The notes below the pieces were generated by a model. The model made no database searches. It was not told the origin of the DNA and was given only the letters and a program-made list of their open reading frames with translations. From NCBI RefSeq assembly GCF_020509005.1, contig NC_063015.1:5442501-5506500 (forward strand): a DNA stretch of 64,000 bases, given 5' to 3'. The position numbers and the translations under genes were made by a program. Source of the DNA: Fulvia fulva (Eukaryota > Ascomycota > Dothideomycetes > Mycosphaerellales > Mycosphaerellaceae). Shown piece by piece: positions 1 to 12,353 of this stretch (its first letter is position 1; every line of letters starts with the position of its first letter).

Positions 1-2245
1 AGTATACTTCGGCGTCTAGTATAGTTTAGACTATATCGTTAGTTAGGTAAGCGGAACGTAAAGTAAGGTCGCTTTTCTTATCTCGTCTATTAACCCTTAG
101 ACTACCTCGTCTATCTCGTCTTTACTAATATATTACTACTACGCGATCTAGACTAGCCTCTCGGAGTTATCGAGGTACGCCTAGATATTAGCCTAGTAGG
201 CCTTTCCCTAGTTTAGCTTAGGGGTTCTCGCTAGTATACGTTATATCTATATCGTAATAGAGGTCCTAACTAGTATATAGTCTAATGACGCCTCGAGTAT
301 ATGTTCGATCCTATAGTAGGTTACTATATAGTAGTAGCTATCTACGATCTAGGAGAGGTCGATCGTACCTTAGAGTCCCCCTCTCTTCTAGGTGCCTAGG
401 TCCTTCGGGGTATTAAGGGCAATTACGTTACTCGCTATTAAGTCGAGTACTTCGTCGGCTATAGGGTACGGCTATATAAGGCTTTCCTAGGAAGGGTAGT
501 ATACGTTAAAGTCTCCTACTACGATATAGTACCCTTGTCTCTTAAGCGCACTATCTAGGTGTCTATAGACCCCTAGGTCGTAGCTAGACCTCGAGGCTAG
601 CGGTTGTATATATAGGTTATATATCTAGGTACTACCTACGTAGAGGGAGGTAATATCGCCCCCGCCTTCTTCGTCTACGTAGTACACTACCTCCTAGTCG
701 GATTCTAGCATGTCCTTACTAATATAGAAGCACGTACGGGGTCTACCGTCGCCTCGTAGGCGTGTCGTATAGCCTAGTAACTTGTAGGTCGTTAGTCTCT
801 TATAGTACGGGTCAATCTATAGCTCCTAGATTACTAGGACGTAGTAGACGTACGGGTCCGCCTCGTATAGGAAATGGTTCTACACTATATCCTTGCTATA
901 GTTGACGTTATACTAGATAATACTAAGCGTGTCGAGGCTAGTTATCGGTATCGACAATCATTTCCTCTATAGCGTCCTATGTCCTACTACCTTATACGTC
1001 CTAGTCTACGCCTATCAGCTATATACTAAAGGGGAGCCGGGCCTAGTTAGATTCCCTCGCCGTAGCTAGTAGAGTACGTAGCCTCCCGTACGCCCTAGGT
1101 TACGTATCCTTTATATCGTTCTCGGCCCTAGGGCGCTTATACCCGACCGCCGCTAGCTAGTTCCGGTATAGGCTAGCCTTACGGTCGCCGTAGAATCTTA
1201 GGGCGACGGTTCTATTAGTGATTGCCTTGTTTTTCGCTAGTTTCCGCTATAGGTATTCCGCGCTATATAATAGGTAGTGCCCCGGACAGTTCGCGTACCG
1301 TCTCGTAGCCGATATATAGTCCCTAGATATATAGTCTCCTATATAGTTCGAGCAGGCCTACTTATTTATATACGTATAGGTTTAGTGTCTATACTGTTAG
1401 TATTTAAAGCATTAGAGGACACGGAAGGATAAGGAGTACTTTTCTACTATCTTAAGGCTATATTGCTAGATTAGGCCTTATTCTATTACTAGATCCGCCG
1501 CTTTCGCGTCTTATAGCTATACGATTAGCGCCGAGGCCTTCTTACCTTCTAGCCATTTCCTATAGAGCTAAGTCGCCTTCTAGATTAGAGAGTTAAGAGT
1601 GACCGGGTTGTCCTCTTAGAGAGTACGTAGGTGACCTTAGTTAGTTAGGTCGAACTCCTTAGGTATATCGTGGACTAGGATCGTAAAGTACTTCGTTAAG
1701 ACCTTCGCTAATACCGTAACCTTAGATACTTACTATAGCTATGCCTCTAGGTACCTCCTAGTAGTAGTAGAGCTAGTATAGATCTATAGAGTACCGTTAG
1801 ACTATTAGTTCACTACGACTACCCCTAGTTAATTAATTTGCTAGGCGAGCTCCTTGTTCGATAGCTTCGCTACTTCGGCCTAGTCTTCCTTTACTATAAT
1901 ACGGATCGTAACTATATCGTACGTTAGGCGGGGGCCTAGTACCAATACCGCGACCGATACCTAGCTATAGGGGTGTTAATTCCGGGTAGCCTTACTAATC
2001 GCCTAGGACGTCGTCCTTATTTCTTATTACCCTCTATAATACGACAGTATAAGCGCCGTGCGTAGCTAAGTAATTATTACCTATAGAGACCGGTATAGGA
2101 GCTAATCGTTAGTTTCTATACTTCTTACGTCCTCTATAAGTTACTACTAGTTATCTTAGGGGAGCTTCGCCTATAGAGCCGTAGGCGCCGTTAGTATCGT
2201 AGCCTAGGCTACTATTACCTAGGAGTTGCCTAATATAGCTAGGTA
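1..2245 (-). mobile_element. LINE copy A (Tad-like), RIP-mutated, 5' part only in window
   Basis: Reverse complement of the first part of LINE copy B: bases 1-80 read backwards match about 4,555-4,634 essentially exactly, and similarity continues to about 2,245. It holds ORF1 and the start of ORF2 (endonuclease region) on the minus strand and continues beyond the left edge. CA and TG are depleted and TAG/TAA is frequent in every frame, the signature of RIP, so it is not expected to encode protein. Its 5' end faces that of copy B. Confidence 0.85.
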
Positions 2246-2340
2246 TTCCCGGAAGACGACGATAGCGCGACCGAGGAAGTCGCCTATTCTACTACCGAAG
2301 GTACCTATCTTCGAGGCTATATCCTACTATTAGGGTAGAC
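2246..2340. other. Spacer at the centre of a LINE inverted repeat
   Basis: About 100 bp between the 5' ends of two head-to-head LINE copies. It is RIP-like in composition, not obviously part of either copy, and shows no ORF. The exact borders are uncertain by tens of bases because the two copies differ at their 5' ends. Confidence 0.55.
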
Positions 2341-5300
2341 AGCTTGAAGTTTTCTTCACCCTATTTCTTTAGCTCTAAACGCCGCGGAGGTGCCTAGCTA
2401 CATTAGGTAGCTCCTAGGTAATAGTAGCCTAGGCTACGGTACGGACGGCGCCTACGGCTCTAAAGGTAAAGCTCCCCTAAGACAACTAGTAGCAACTTAT
2501 AGAGGACGTAAAAAGTATAGAAACTAACGATCAGCTCCTATACCGGTCTCTATAGGTAATAATCACTTAGCTACGCACGGCGCTTATACTGTCGTATTAT
2601 AGAGGGTAATAAGAAATAAGGACGACGTCCTAGGCGATTAGTAAGGCTACCCGGAATTAACACCCCTATAGCTAGGTATCGGTCGCGGTATCGGTACTAG
2701 GCCCCCGCCTAACGTACGATATAGTTACGATCCGTATTATAGTAAAGGAAGACTAGGCCGAAGTAGCGAAGCTATCGAATAAGGAGCTCGCCTAGCAAAT
2801 TAATTAACTAGGGGTAGTCGTAGTAAACTAATAGTCTAACGGTACTCTATAGATCTATACTAGCTCTACTACTACTAGGAGGTACCTAGAGGTATAGCTA
2901 TAGTGAGTATCTAAGGTTACGGTATTAGCGAAGGTCTTAACAAAGTACTTTACGATCCTAGTCCACGATATACCTAAGGAGTTCGACCTAACTAACTAAG
3001 GTTACCTACGTACTCTCTAAGAGGACAACCCGGTCACTCTTAACTCTCTAATCTAGAAGGCGACTTAGCTCTATAGGAAATGGCTAGAAGGTAAGAAGGC
3101 CTCGGCGCTAATCGTATAGCTATAAGACGCGAAAGCGGCGGATCTAGTAATAGAATAAGGCCTAATCTAGCAATATAGCCTTAAGATAGTAGAAAATTAC
3201 TCCTTATCCTTCCGTGTCCTCTAATGCTTCAAATACTAACAGTATAGACACTAAACCGATACATATATAAATAAGTAGGCCTGCTCGAACTATATAGGAG
3301 ACTATATATCTAGGGACTATATATCGGCTACGAGACGGTACGCGAACTGTCCGGGGCACTACCTATTATATAGCGCGGAATACCTATAGCGGAAACTAGC
3401 GAAAAACAAGGCAATCACTAATAGAACCGTCGCCCTAAGATTCTACGGCGACCGTAAGGCTAGCCTATACCGGAACTAGCTAGCGGCGGTCGGGTATAAG
3501 CGCCCTAGGGCCGAGAACGATATAAAGGATACGTAACCTAGGGCGTACGGGAGGCTACGTACTCTACTAGCTACGGCGAGGGAATCTAACTAGGCCCGGC
3601 TCCCCTTTAGTATATAGCTAATAGGCGTAGACTAGGACGTATAAGGTAGTAGGACATAGGACGCTATAGAGGAAATGATTGTCGATACCGATAACTAGCC
3701 TCGACACGCTTAGTATTATCTAGTATAACGTCAACTATAGCAAGGATATAGTGTAGAACCATTTCCTATACGAGGCGGGCCCGTACGTCTACTACGTCCT
3801 AGTAATCTAGGAGCTATAGATTGACCCGTACTATAAGAGACTAACGACCTACAAGTTACTAGGCTATACGACACGCCTACGAGGCGACGGTAGACCCCGT
3901 ACGTGCTTCTATATTAGTAAGGACATGCTAGAATCCGACTAGGAGGTAGTGTACTACGTAGACGAAGAAGGCGGGGGCGATATTACCTCCCTCTACGTAG
4001 GTAGTACCTAGATATATAACCTATATATACAACCGCTAGCCTCGAGGTCTAGCTACGACCTAGGGGTCTATAGACACCTAGATAGTGCGCTTAAGAGACA
4101 AGGGTACTATATCGTAGTAGGAGACTTTAACGTATACTACCCTTCCTAGGAAAGCCTTATATAGCCGTACCCTATAGCCGACGAAGTACTCGACTTAATA
4201 GCGAGTAACGTAATTGCCCTTAATACCCCGAAGGACCTAGGCACCTAGAAGAGAGGGGGACTCTAAGGTACGATCGACCTCTCCTAGATCGTAGATAGCT
4301 ACTACTATATAGTAACCTACTATAGGATCGAACATATACTCGAGGCGTCATTAGACTATATACTAGTTAGGACCTCTATTACGATATAGATATAACGTAT
4401 ACTAGCGAGAACCCCTAAGCTAAACTAGGGAAAGGCCTACTAGGCTAATATCTAGGCGTACCTCGATAACTCCGAGAGGCTAGTCTAGATCGCGTAGTAG
4501 TAATATATTAGTAAAGACGAGATAGACGAGGTAGTCTAAGGGTTAATAGACGAGATAAGAAAAGCGACCTTACTTTACGTTCCGCTTACCTAACTAACGA
4601 TATAGTCTAAACTATACTAGACGCCGAAGTATACTACGGTAGTAAGAGAAGTAAGGATAGCCCGCCGGGTATAGACGAGTAGCTATAGCGAGGAGGCCTA
4701 GAACGTATATAGGGAGGTATACTAATAGAAGAAAGCTATAATACGGAGGGAGAAAGTAGTCGGCTAGAGGGCTATAGTAGAAGAAATCGCCGGCAAGCTA
4801 GCGAGGATGTAGAAGCTAGCGAAATAGGCCCGATAGGACCCTATATAGGGCCCCTCCTTCTCTATCCTAGCGCTATAATCGCCTAGTAGCCCGGTTAGCG
4901 ACCCCGAGGCCAAGGCGCGTCTACTAGCTAGTAAGTTCTTCCCGCGCCTAGTCGAGGCTAATCTAAGCGATATAAACAGCTCTACTCCCCTAGCCCCTAG
5001 TATCGCGGTCCGATAGGAGGTGTCCGAGGGAGAAGTTACCGCTATACTTAGGAAGTTACCGGCAAAGAAAGCCCCGGGGCCGGATAGGATCCTAAACGAG
5101 CTACTAAAGAAGTGTAGAGATTAACTAGCCCTAGTAGTTATAGCGATCTTTAACGCCTACCTATAGACCGGATCCTACCCGATAGCATTTAAACAATCGA
5201 CGATAGTAGTCCTACGTAAGCCGTAAAAGGAAGACTATACGTAGGTAAAGTCGGACCGCCTAATTGCGCTCCTTAACACTCTTAGGAAGGCGCTTAAGAA

Positions 5301-7180
5301 GCTAGTTATAACGAGACTCTCCGAGGCGGTAGAGGAATACTCCCTACTCCCGGATACCTAGATAGGTACGCGCCTATAGCGATCGACGCTATCCGCGATA
5401 GAACTTATTACCTCTTAGGTAAAGGCTATCTAGTATAAGAATAGGGACAAGGTGGCTTCCTTACTTAGCCTAGACATATCGGGAGCCTTTGACTACGTGT
5501 TATACCCGCGGCTACTCTATATTCTAAGGTCGAAAGGACTCCCTAAGTAGCTTATTAACTTCGTACGGTCCTACCTCTAAAACCGTAGTACGTCGATCCT
5601 AGTCGGCTAGTATAGAAGCCTATTTTAAGTAGTCTATACTAGAATCCCGTAAGGCTTAACGCTAGTACCTATTCTGTTCCTCTTCTTTATAGCGACGCTA
5701 CTCCTAGCCCTAGAATCCTAGAACACCGCTACGAGCGGCTTCGTAGACGATACGAATATCCTAGCGTAGTCTTCCTCGACTAAGGAGAACTATAGGCTAC
5801 TAGAAGAGAAGCACAAGATCTACGAGGACTAGGCTAGGAGGCACGGGGCTCGGTTTGCCCTAGAAAAGTACAATCTAATACACTTTACGCGCCGGCCACG
5901 ATTCTATAATATATAAGCTTCTATCTAGATATAGGGGTATACGACTAACCCGGTAAATTAGCTTAGGATCCTCGGACTATAGGTAGACCCGGCGCTACGG
6001 TAGAGAAAGTACGTATAGGTAATATTACGGAAAGCTAAACAGAATATAGTATTATAATAGAGGCTTACTACGTCTATATAGGGGGGGGACTTCCGGTAGT
6101 TACGACTCCTATATACGGCTATTATACGGCTAGTCCTTACCTATAGTAGCTAAGTATAGTCCTTAGGCGAGAGGGCCTACCTATCGAAGGGACTCGTCGC
6201 GCCGCTAGCGAAGATCTAAAACTAATGCCTAAGGAGGTCACCGGGGTATATAAGTCGATACTAATAAGGATACTTAAGTACGAGACCGCTATACCGCCGA
6301 TCGACCTATATATCTAGGGACTACGGACCTCCTACTTAGGTAAGTCGGTATAGTACCTAGTATAGAAGGTTATCGCTAGTACGGTCGTAAGGGCCCGCGA
6401 ATTAGTACTAGCGTATAAGGGCATTCGACCCGGAAACGAGCCGAACTACCGGGTAAGGGACGAATAGCTAGTAATACGATAGGAAGGTAAGAAGTCGTTT
6501 ATAGAGTAACTATAGATAGAGAGGTGGAATAACTAGGGTGTAGGGTATAGTAGACGCCCTTAGCTAGCGGGACAACCTAAGGAATAGTTAGCTACGAAAT
6601 CCGCGGTTAAGTACCCCCTAAAGCTTATCTACTACCGCCTTACGAGGGTATATAGTAGTATAGCAACCTAACTACGAAGCGAATATATCGGTCTCTAGGG
6701 GTACCTATTATAGAGGAAGGTTCTAGGATACATAAATACTAGCTACCCCTACGGCTATCGCTCCTAGAACGTACGGTACGTACTCCTCGTCTATCCGAGG
6801 TAGTCGCTAGGAAGGGGGGAGTAGATAGTAAAGGCGAGGAACCGGACGATTAGGGCACTTTTTAATAACGCTAAGGACCTACGGCGTATTACGAACTAGA
6901 TACTAGAGAAGGGCTAGCTAGAATAGTACCGCCTAGTAGGAGTAGTATAGGAAGAGAGGGTACGACGTAGCGCGACGAGACCGGCTAGGAGCGGGGGCTA
7001 ACGGGGTAGTAATATAGACTACGTACGTTTAGGGGGAAAGCTAATCTAGATAAGGAGTAGTCGGGGGCGGGAAGGGTTTTCACCTATTCGGGTTTCCCTT
7101 TTTATATAACTATAGATATATACCTATATAGGCCGGATAGGGTCCTAGAATAGGGGAATAACAAATCTATCTATCAATCT
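2341..7180 (+). mobile_element. LINE copy B (Tad-like non-LTR retrotransposon), near full length, RIP-mutated
   Basis: Non-LTR retrotransposon read through many RIP stops. ORF1 ends in zinc-knuckle-like repeats near 3,215-3,260, where one Cys codon now reads Tyr (TGC to TAC). ORF2 has an AP-endonuclease GDFN motif at 4,120-4,131, reverse-transcriptase block PILFLFF near 5,665, and the active-site motif FVDDTN at 5,740-5,757. The 3' end has a stem-loop (7,069-7,098) and a short tail of TCTA repeats after 7,160. It is highly similar to copy C (29,533-40,625) but starts about 158 bp further in, so it is slightly 5' truncated. Known for the family: Tad elements insert by target-primed reverse transcription. 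Inactive here. Confidence 0.88.
7069..7098 (+). other. Conserved 3' stem-loop of LINE copy B
   Basis: GGGAA at 7,069-7,073 can pair with TTCCC at 7,094-7,098 around a loop beginning GGGTTTTCACC. It lies about 65 bp before the tail. Equivalent hairpins occur in copies C, C', D and LINE-2. Probably part of the RNA signal read by the element's reverse transcriptase (inference). Confidence 0.6.
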
Positions 7181-7660
7181 AATAGTATCTCGATACAGTT
7201 CTACCTATAGAGTATCTTTAAGGTATTAGCTTTAAGTAAGCCGTATAGAGTCCTTGTCTAGGTTACCTATTACTTAGTATCGAACTAACCTCCTTAATAG
7301 GATAGACGGGGTAGACTTCTAATTCCTAGATGTTTTCTACTACGATAGTAAGGGATATAAGTAACCTATACTAATATAGGTTGCTCTTATTCCTATACAA
7401 ACCCGGGCTTATAACCTATTAAATAGGTACGGGTAGATAGTAGCGGAGTAGAGTAAGAGATCAATCTTTAACTAACTAATAGTACGAGTATATAGCAATA
7501 TATTAGGAACTAATATGTTGATTATATTAGATGTCTATCTAAGCTAAAGGGGAGAGAAGGTATCTCCCTATAAGCTAAGTTATCGTAGATGCCTTAGGCT
7601 ACTAGATCACTTCCTAATAATTAACTCCCTTTAAGATACTATATCTTAATAATTACTATC
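7181..7660. other. RIP-mutated tract without recognisable gene
   Basis: AT-rich sequence with many TA steps between the tail of LINE copy B and a repeated block. No motif, long ORF or terminal repeat was recognised. Probably the remains of an older repeat. Confidence 0.5.
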
Positions 7661-7724
7661 TATATTTTACGGCCCGCGGACCGATAAGTATATATACCTA
7701 CGCGTAAGCTATCCTAGGGTCACT
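7661..7724 (+). repeat. 64-bp block shared with 27,510-27,573
   Basis: This stretch and 27,510-27,573 are nearly identical, differing at about five positions, all transitions of the RIP type. It contains CGGCCCGCGGACCG and CCTACGCGTAAGC. Here it abuts the 5' end of LINE D; at the other site it abuts the 5' LTR of gypsy-1. It may be the edge of an unrecognised repeat used as a target by both. Confidence 0.7.
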
Positions 7725-9690
7725 AGGCGCGCCCTTACTTACTAGGGTGGTTAGTCGTCTATACTATAGAAACGGGGATCCCTTAGGGCTTATCGCTCTC
7801 TCCGATCCTCTTCCTTTTCTTCGCCTCTACGATCCTCCCGCTACTTAGGGGAAGCGCCGGCGGTACTAACTCCTATATAGGCTTTGTCGACGATACGAAT
7901 ATCCTAATATATAGCGACTTAACCGAGACTAATTATTGCTAACTCGAAGTAGCGCTCGAGGTATATAACGAATAGGTAGCGTAATACGGGGTAGTCTTCG
8001 TACCTAAGAAGTACTAGATAATCTACCTTACGAGGACCCCGAAGAAGTATAACCTCTAAGCTACGATCGAGGCCGGGACCGGCGTAAGCTAGATTACTCT
8101 ATAGCTATCTATCCGGGTCCTAGGATTCTAAGTAGATACGTAACTCCGGTAGTACGCCTACCTAAAGTAGCTCTAGTAGCGGGGAGACTAGAACAAAGCC
8201 TTAGTTATACGGCTCGCGGCCTCTATATAGGGCGTAGCCTTCGTAAAGGTACGCTAGCTATATAGCTCTATCGTCCGACCGGCGATTACCTTTAGGGCAC
8301 TAGTCTAGTATCTATCCTACGCGACTAGCTAGATAAAGTAGATTCAAAACGTATAGAACGAATGTTTACGTAGGGTAACCGGGGTATACCGTACTATACT
8401 AACGTAGGTCCTAGAAGCGGATACGTAGATCGCGCTACTAGACCTCTACCTCTAATAGCTCGCTATAGGCTATACGCTCTAGACGGCGAATAGTAAGGTA
8501 GGGAGCGATATCCGCGCGGCGTACTAGGCGATTACGACACGCCTTCGATCTATAGCGCCTTAAAAGAGAATAGGATTATAGGCCTAGCGGTAGCTAGATA
8601 CGTAATAAACCCCGATAGTAAAGTTCCGAGTATAGGCCCTAGCTAGTAGTATACTAGTAATAGGAGCGGGATAGGGACGCGAAGAACGGAAGGCTATAGC
8701 GAACGCGGTCCGTAGATATATATAGGGAATCTAGAACGAGCGCTAGGAGAAAGGCGAAAGGCACCCGAACGGGTAACTACTACGGCGACGAGTATACCGA
8801 CGAGAAGACGAGGTAGCGGCGAAGATAGGACCTATTAGCTAAGACAGAGTAATGCTCTTCCGAGCCCTTACCCGCCTATAGGTAATAGTCGCGATACTAC
8901 TCCGCTCGGAACACATTAGATTTAAGGACTATCTATATCGCCGAAAGGTACCGGGAGTAGATAGTAGCCTATACGAATGTAGACGTGTCTAGACGCCGAA
9001 ACACGTCGTACTATTCTGCCTACGCTTTATAGAAGCCCGGTAGGTAATACGCCTCGAGACTAGGGCTATAGACTTCTAATATATAATAGGCATAGCGCGT
9101 AGAATACGAGTAGCGGCACGAATAGTAATACGGACCGGCCTACTATAGCAGTTCTAGATAGCGGGTAAGATAGTAGTAAGAATAGGGGAGACAGCCTAGG
9201 AGGAAGAGCTCTATGAAGCCTTCGAAGGCGCCCTGCCTATGTACGTAGTAGAACTCCGGTAGCACCGACGACTACGTAGGCGGGTAGACCGTAGCCTATA
9301 GCGACCCCGAGTATAGGAGCCCGGAAGGGTCGACTCGTCGTCTACTCGACGGCCAGCTCGTTTTCCGCTCGACGGTCGACCTGTCTCCTACTCGATAGGC
9401 GTCCCGCCTCTACTAACAGTCGACCTGTCGTCTACTCGATAGTCGGCTAGCTACTAACACTCGTTCCTAGGTACCGGGCAGATTAGTACTCCGGGGCGGC
9501 TGACTACCTAGTGCTCACCGCTTCTAGTACGACAGATTGACCGATAAGCAATAGAGAGAACTTACTGACACCTAAAGAGGGTTTTTCCCCGTACGACGGG
9601 TTTCCCCTCTCTCTTCCTTAATAGCCCCCGGCCTCGTAGACCTTTTAGGAGCTAGATAGGCATTATGAATGCATTTATTTATTTATATGT
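7725..9690 (+). mobile_element. LINE copy D, 5'-truncated 3' half of a different Tad-like LINE, RIP-mutated
   Basis: Begins inside the reverse transcriptase: the block reading SPILFLFFAS lies near 7,808-7,840 and the active-site motif FVDDTNIL near 7,883-7,906. The C-terminal part of ORF2 follows, with many RIP stops. The 3' end has a stem-loop at 9,576-9,610 and ends near 9,690 in a TTTATTTATTTA-like tail, unlike the TCTA tails of copies B and C, so this is a separate family. 5' truncation is usual for LINE insertions. Inactive. Confidence 0.78.
9576..9610 (+). other. Conserved 3' stem-loop of LINE copy D
   Basis: AGAGGG at 9,576-9,581 pairs with CCCTCT at 9,605-9,610. The loop includes GTTTTTCCCCG and GACGGGTTT, echoing the loops of the other LINE families in this window. 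Confidence 0.5.
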
Positions 9691-10943
9691 TATAGGTGAG
9701 ATACGAGCCTTCGAATAGGCCTAATACACCTTGATTTGCGTTGAGGCTATAAATAGCGTTGAGCCGGACGACACGCCTTTGGCGTGGGGCTTGCAACGAG
9801 TAAAACGAATAGACTCTAAGATGTCACGTAGAACACCTCAACCTATTACAACCCAGTGCCAAGAATCGACAGAATTGCGGAAGCACGGAGATAAGTCTAC
9901 ACCAGTCTTCACGACGGGAACGCAACAAAACACTCCGTCCCATCATCAGGCAAGCCTTGTGTCTTCTGCGGGCAACAGACAGCCCCAACTGATCCAACGT
10001 CGATACACTTATCAGCAAATTCCTTAGACGCGGGGCCAGAGTCGGCAAAATCTTCGTTGCCCATACACTTGTTATGGAACACACTAATTAGTATGAATCT
10101 GGGTAAAATACGTGCTTATTACTTACCAGAACGTCCTTATGTCGTAAAGACGTGAAGGAGTGCGCGTGCGGGTAAGATAGGCAGACCTTTGTAGTCGCCT
10201 GGTTATCATTTACGGCCGGTTGGGAGACGTCGGGCGGGCTGTTAACGCAATAGCACAAGGCATCATCTTTGCCTGGAGTCCATCTAGCTCCTTTTCCCGT
10301 GCTAGTGCTATCCTTAGCGAGGGTAGGACTATAAGATATTAGCGTCATCTACTAGATATATATATCCTTGGTTATATATTTACTAGAGCAGACAAGCTAC
10401 GATCGTTAGAGCGAGATAGAGCATCTTTAGGCTTAGAAGAAAAAGGCTGAGTTGTGAGTAGACACAGTTGCCCAAAGGACATTGTGCTATCACTATTTAT
10501 ATTGGTCTATATGTCTTATAACTGCTTATTTCCTACCTCTGTGGAATCGTTCTCGGAGTACTAGCCCTAGGAATGTGATATAGCGATACCCACGCCGTAC
10601 ATAGTCTTGTTTGATTTGATGAAAGGATCTTTAATATAGGCTCGAAGATAGATTACCCAACACGCCAATTTAGATGTACCGACGGTCCCGGAAATGAGAG
10701 TCCCACTTAATAGCATGGGGTGCATCTGTGTAGATCGTGTTAATTAGACACCGCATATAGTCGCCCGTACAGTCTGTAAGGAAACTACGAAATTGTACGA
10801 GGCCGAGATGTCAAGCGCATGCCGACTGTAGTGGACCCGAATGATAGGAGGAACGTAACGCTATTCGTCGCAAGACTTTCTATTTTCAGGTACAAAAAAC
10901 TACTGACCGACAGAGATACAGTTTGCTAGCGCCTGCTAGGACG
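9691..10943. other. Non-RIP intergenic sequence, no gene supported
   Basis: Composition becomes ordinary right of the LINE tail. Small overlapping ORFs occur on both strands (for example 9,731-10,027 and 10,088-10,348), but none has a recognisable domain, a signal peptide or a convincing splice pattern. Confidence 0.5.
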
Positions 10944-10952
10944 AGCGTCGAT

Positions 10953-10993
10953 GCCACAAGCTTCGCCGCACCCCAGCAATCGCCGCACCCCAG
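10953..10993 (+). repeat. MITE left terminal inverted repeat
   Basis: 41 bp beginning GCCACAAGCTTCGCC, perfectly inverted at 11,391-11,431. Confidence 0.9.
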
Positions 10994-11390
10994 CTCGGAT
11001 TCTCGCGTTCCGACACATGGTGTTGCTGGCTTGTATCAATTGCCACACACGCTCAAAATACACGATCTGTAGCTCAAATTGCTCAGAATAGCATCGCGAA
11101 TACAGAATTTGAGAGCCTGTGGGCACTATAGTGGGCTCCATGGTGTGTTGTTGTATGTGGTGAGGTGGTGAGAAAGCAAGAAACGCGTGAATCTCGACAC
11201 GGGCGCATGAAGCTTTGGTGGGGCTCTCACCAAAATCCCATGCCGAAGCGTCAACACCAACCTCTCGGCAACACAACGTGTTTTTACGCGATATGAGTAT
11301 GCAGAATATGGAAACAGATAGCTACGAGCACATTGGGAGAAGAATCAAGTTGATATGAGCAACATTGGTGGTGTTGATGATAAAAAGTCA

Positions 11391-11431
11391 CTGGGGTGCG
11401 GCGATTGCTGGGGTGCGGCGAAGCTTGTGGC
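11391..11431 (-). repeat. MITE right terminal inverted repeat
   Basis: 41 bp ending GGCGAAGCTTGTGGC, the perfect reverse complement of 10,953-10,993, followed at once by the second AGCGTCGAT. Confidence 0.9.
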
Positions 11432-11440
11432 AGCGTCGAT

Positions 11441-12351
11441 GAGCTCAATCTTCCGACTTTGCACTCATCTCGCCATTATAGTTACTAACCTGCATGAATA
11501 TACTTTCCTCTTAACTAGGCCACCCAGTGCTTGGTATATTCAAGTGAGAGCCTGGGAGCCCTTCACATCGCCACAAATAGCACAAACGCATCGCGCGAGC
11601 CACTCGGCTCGTCGAGTGCTTATTACAGTTGACAGCCCCTTTTGTAGGTATTACCGCTTAGAGCCGAAAGAACCTTCGGGGTCCGACAACTTTAGGGTGT
11701 CTTGCAGGCTGTTGGTAAGCAGAGTGTAATAAGCAAAGATACCCGGCAAGAGGAGTACCCGTGTAAGTGATGCCAAGATGCCGGAGCCGATGCTGAGCGT
11801 ACAGCCTAAGCTCATAATGTTGGGCTTAGGGAGAGCGCCCGGCGAGTCTCTGGGCATGAATGCCAATAGATCGAGGAACAATAGTGTAACTATAGCAATG
11901 ATCAGGTCCATCCCCTTTGGAAAGACCAAGCCATGCTCGCGACCTTGTTCTAAGGATTGTGAAATTAACAGGCCCTATCGAGTCAGGCCCTTTGCTTACA
12001 TGCATACAGTAGTCGCCTGAGCAGAGATCCCCTCCAGAGTCTCCACACTCCACAGACGTACTAGCGATACCCAAACTCACAATTTTAGGAGCCTCTTATA
12101 TACTAGTCCCTTTCTATATCTACTACTCTTCGATCTTGAACTCCATCTATCCGAGGCTCAAATTCTTCCGCCTCCCTCTAGCCCTCCTATATGCTTGGTA
12201 TGCCACGAAGAAGTCTGCGCTACATCATCCCACCATATAGAGCTGTAGGACATGCTGCTAGCATCGAGCTTGCAGTTATATCATTGCAACTAATAAGTTA
12301 GCCCCGGGCAGCGTTACTCAGTTACCTCCCCTATAATAACATAGTAACTGC
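11441..12351. other. Intergenic, no gene supported
   Basis: Ordinary composition. Overlapping short ORFs occur on both strands (11,651-11,929 and 11,826-12,080 on minus; 11,778-12,020 on plus) without recognised domains. Nothing else seen. Confidence 0.45.
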
Positions 12352-12353
12352 TA

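Larger units (their letters stand above)
10953..11431. mobile_element. 479-bp MITE with 41-bp perfect TIRs and 9-bp target duplication (Mutator-like)
   Basis: Bases 10,953-10,993 and 11,391-11,431 are perfect reverse complements (41 bp). The direct repeat AGCGTCGAT flanks the element at 10,944-10,952 and 11,432-11,440. Each TIR holds two copies of CGCCGCACCCCAG. The interior has no recognised transposase and only meaningless ORFs, so this is a non-autonomous element that would need a partner transposase in trans. A 9-bp duplication is typical of Mutator-like elements (family knowledge), but the superfamily is inferred from that length alone. It carries no sign of RIP. Confidence 0.85.

Noticed and set aside
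1..9700. Possible CRISPR-like or satellite array because of repeated CTA/TAG words
   Set aside because: The repetitive look comes from RIP raising TA steps; there is no regular unit or spacer pattern, and a eukaryotic origin is clear.
9731..10027. 98-codon plus-strand ORF and overlapping minus ORFs
   Set aside because: No domain, no start context, overlapped by an equally long ORF on the other strand.
10926..11276. 116-codon minus ORF
   Set aside because: It runs through the left TIR of the MITE and its interior; explained by the element.
11355..11729. 124-codon plus ORF
   Set aside because: Crosses the right MITE TIR and its target duplication; no domain.
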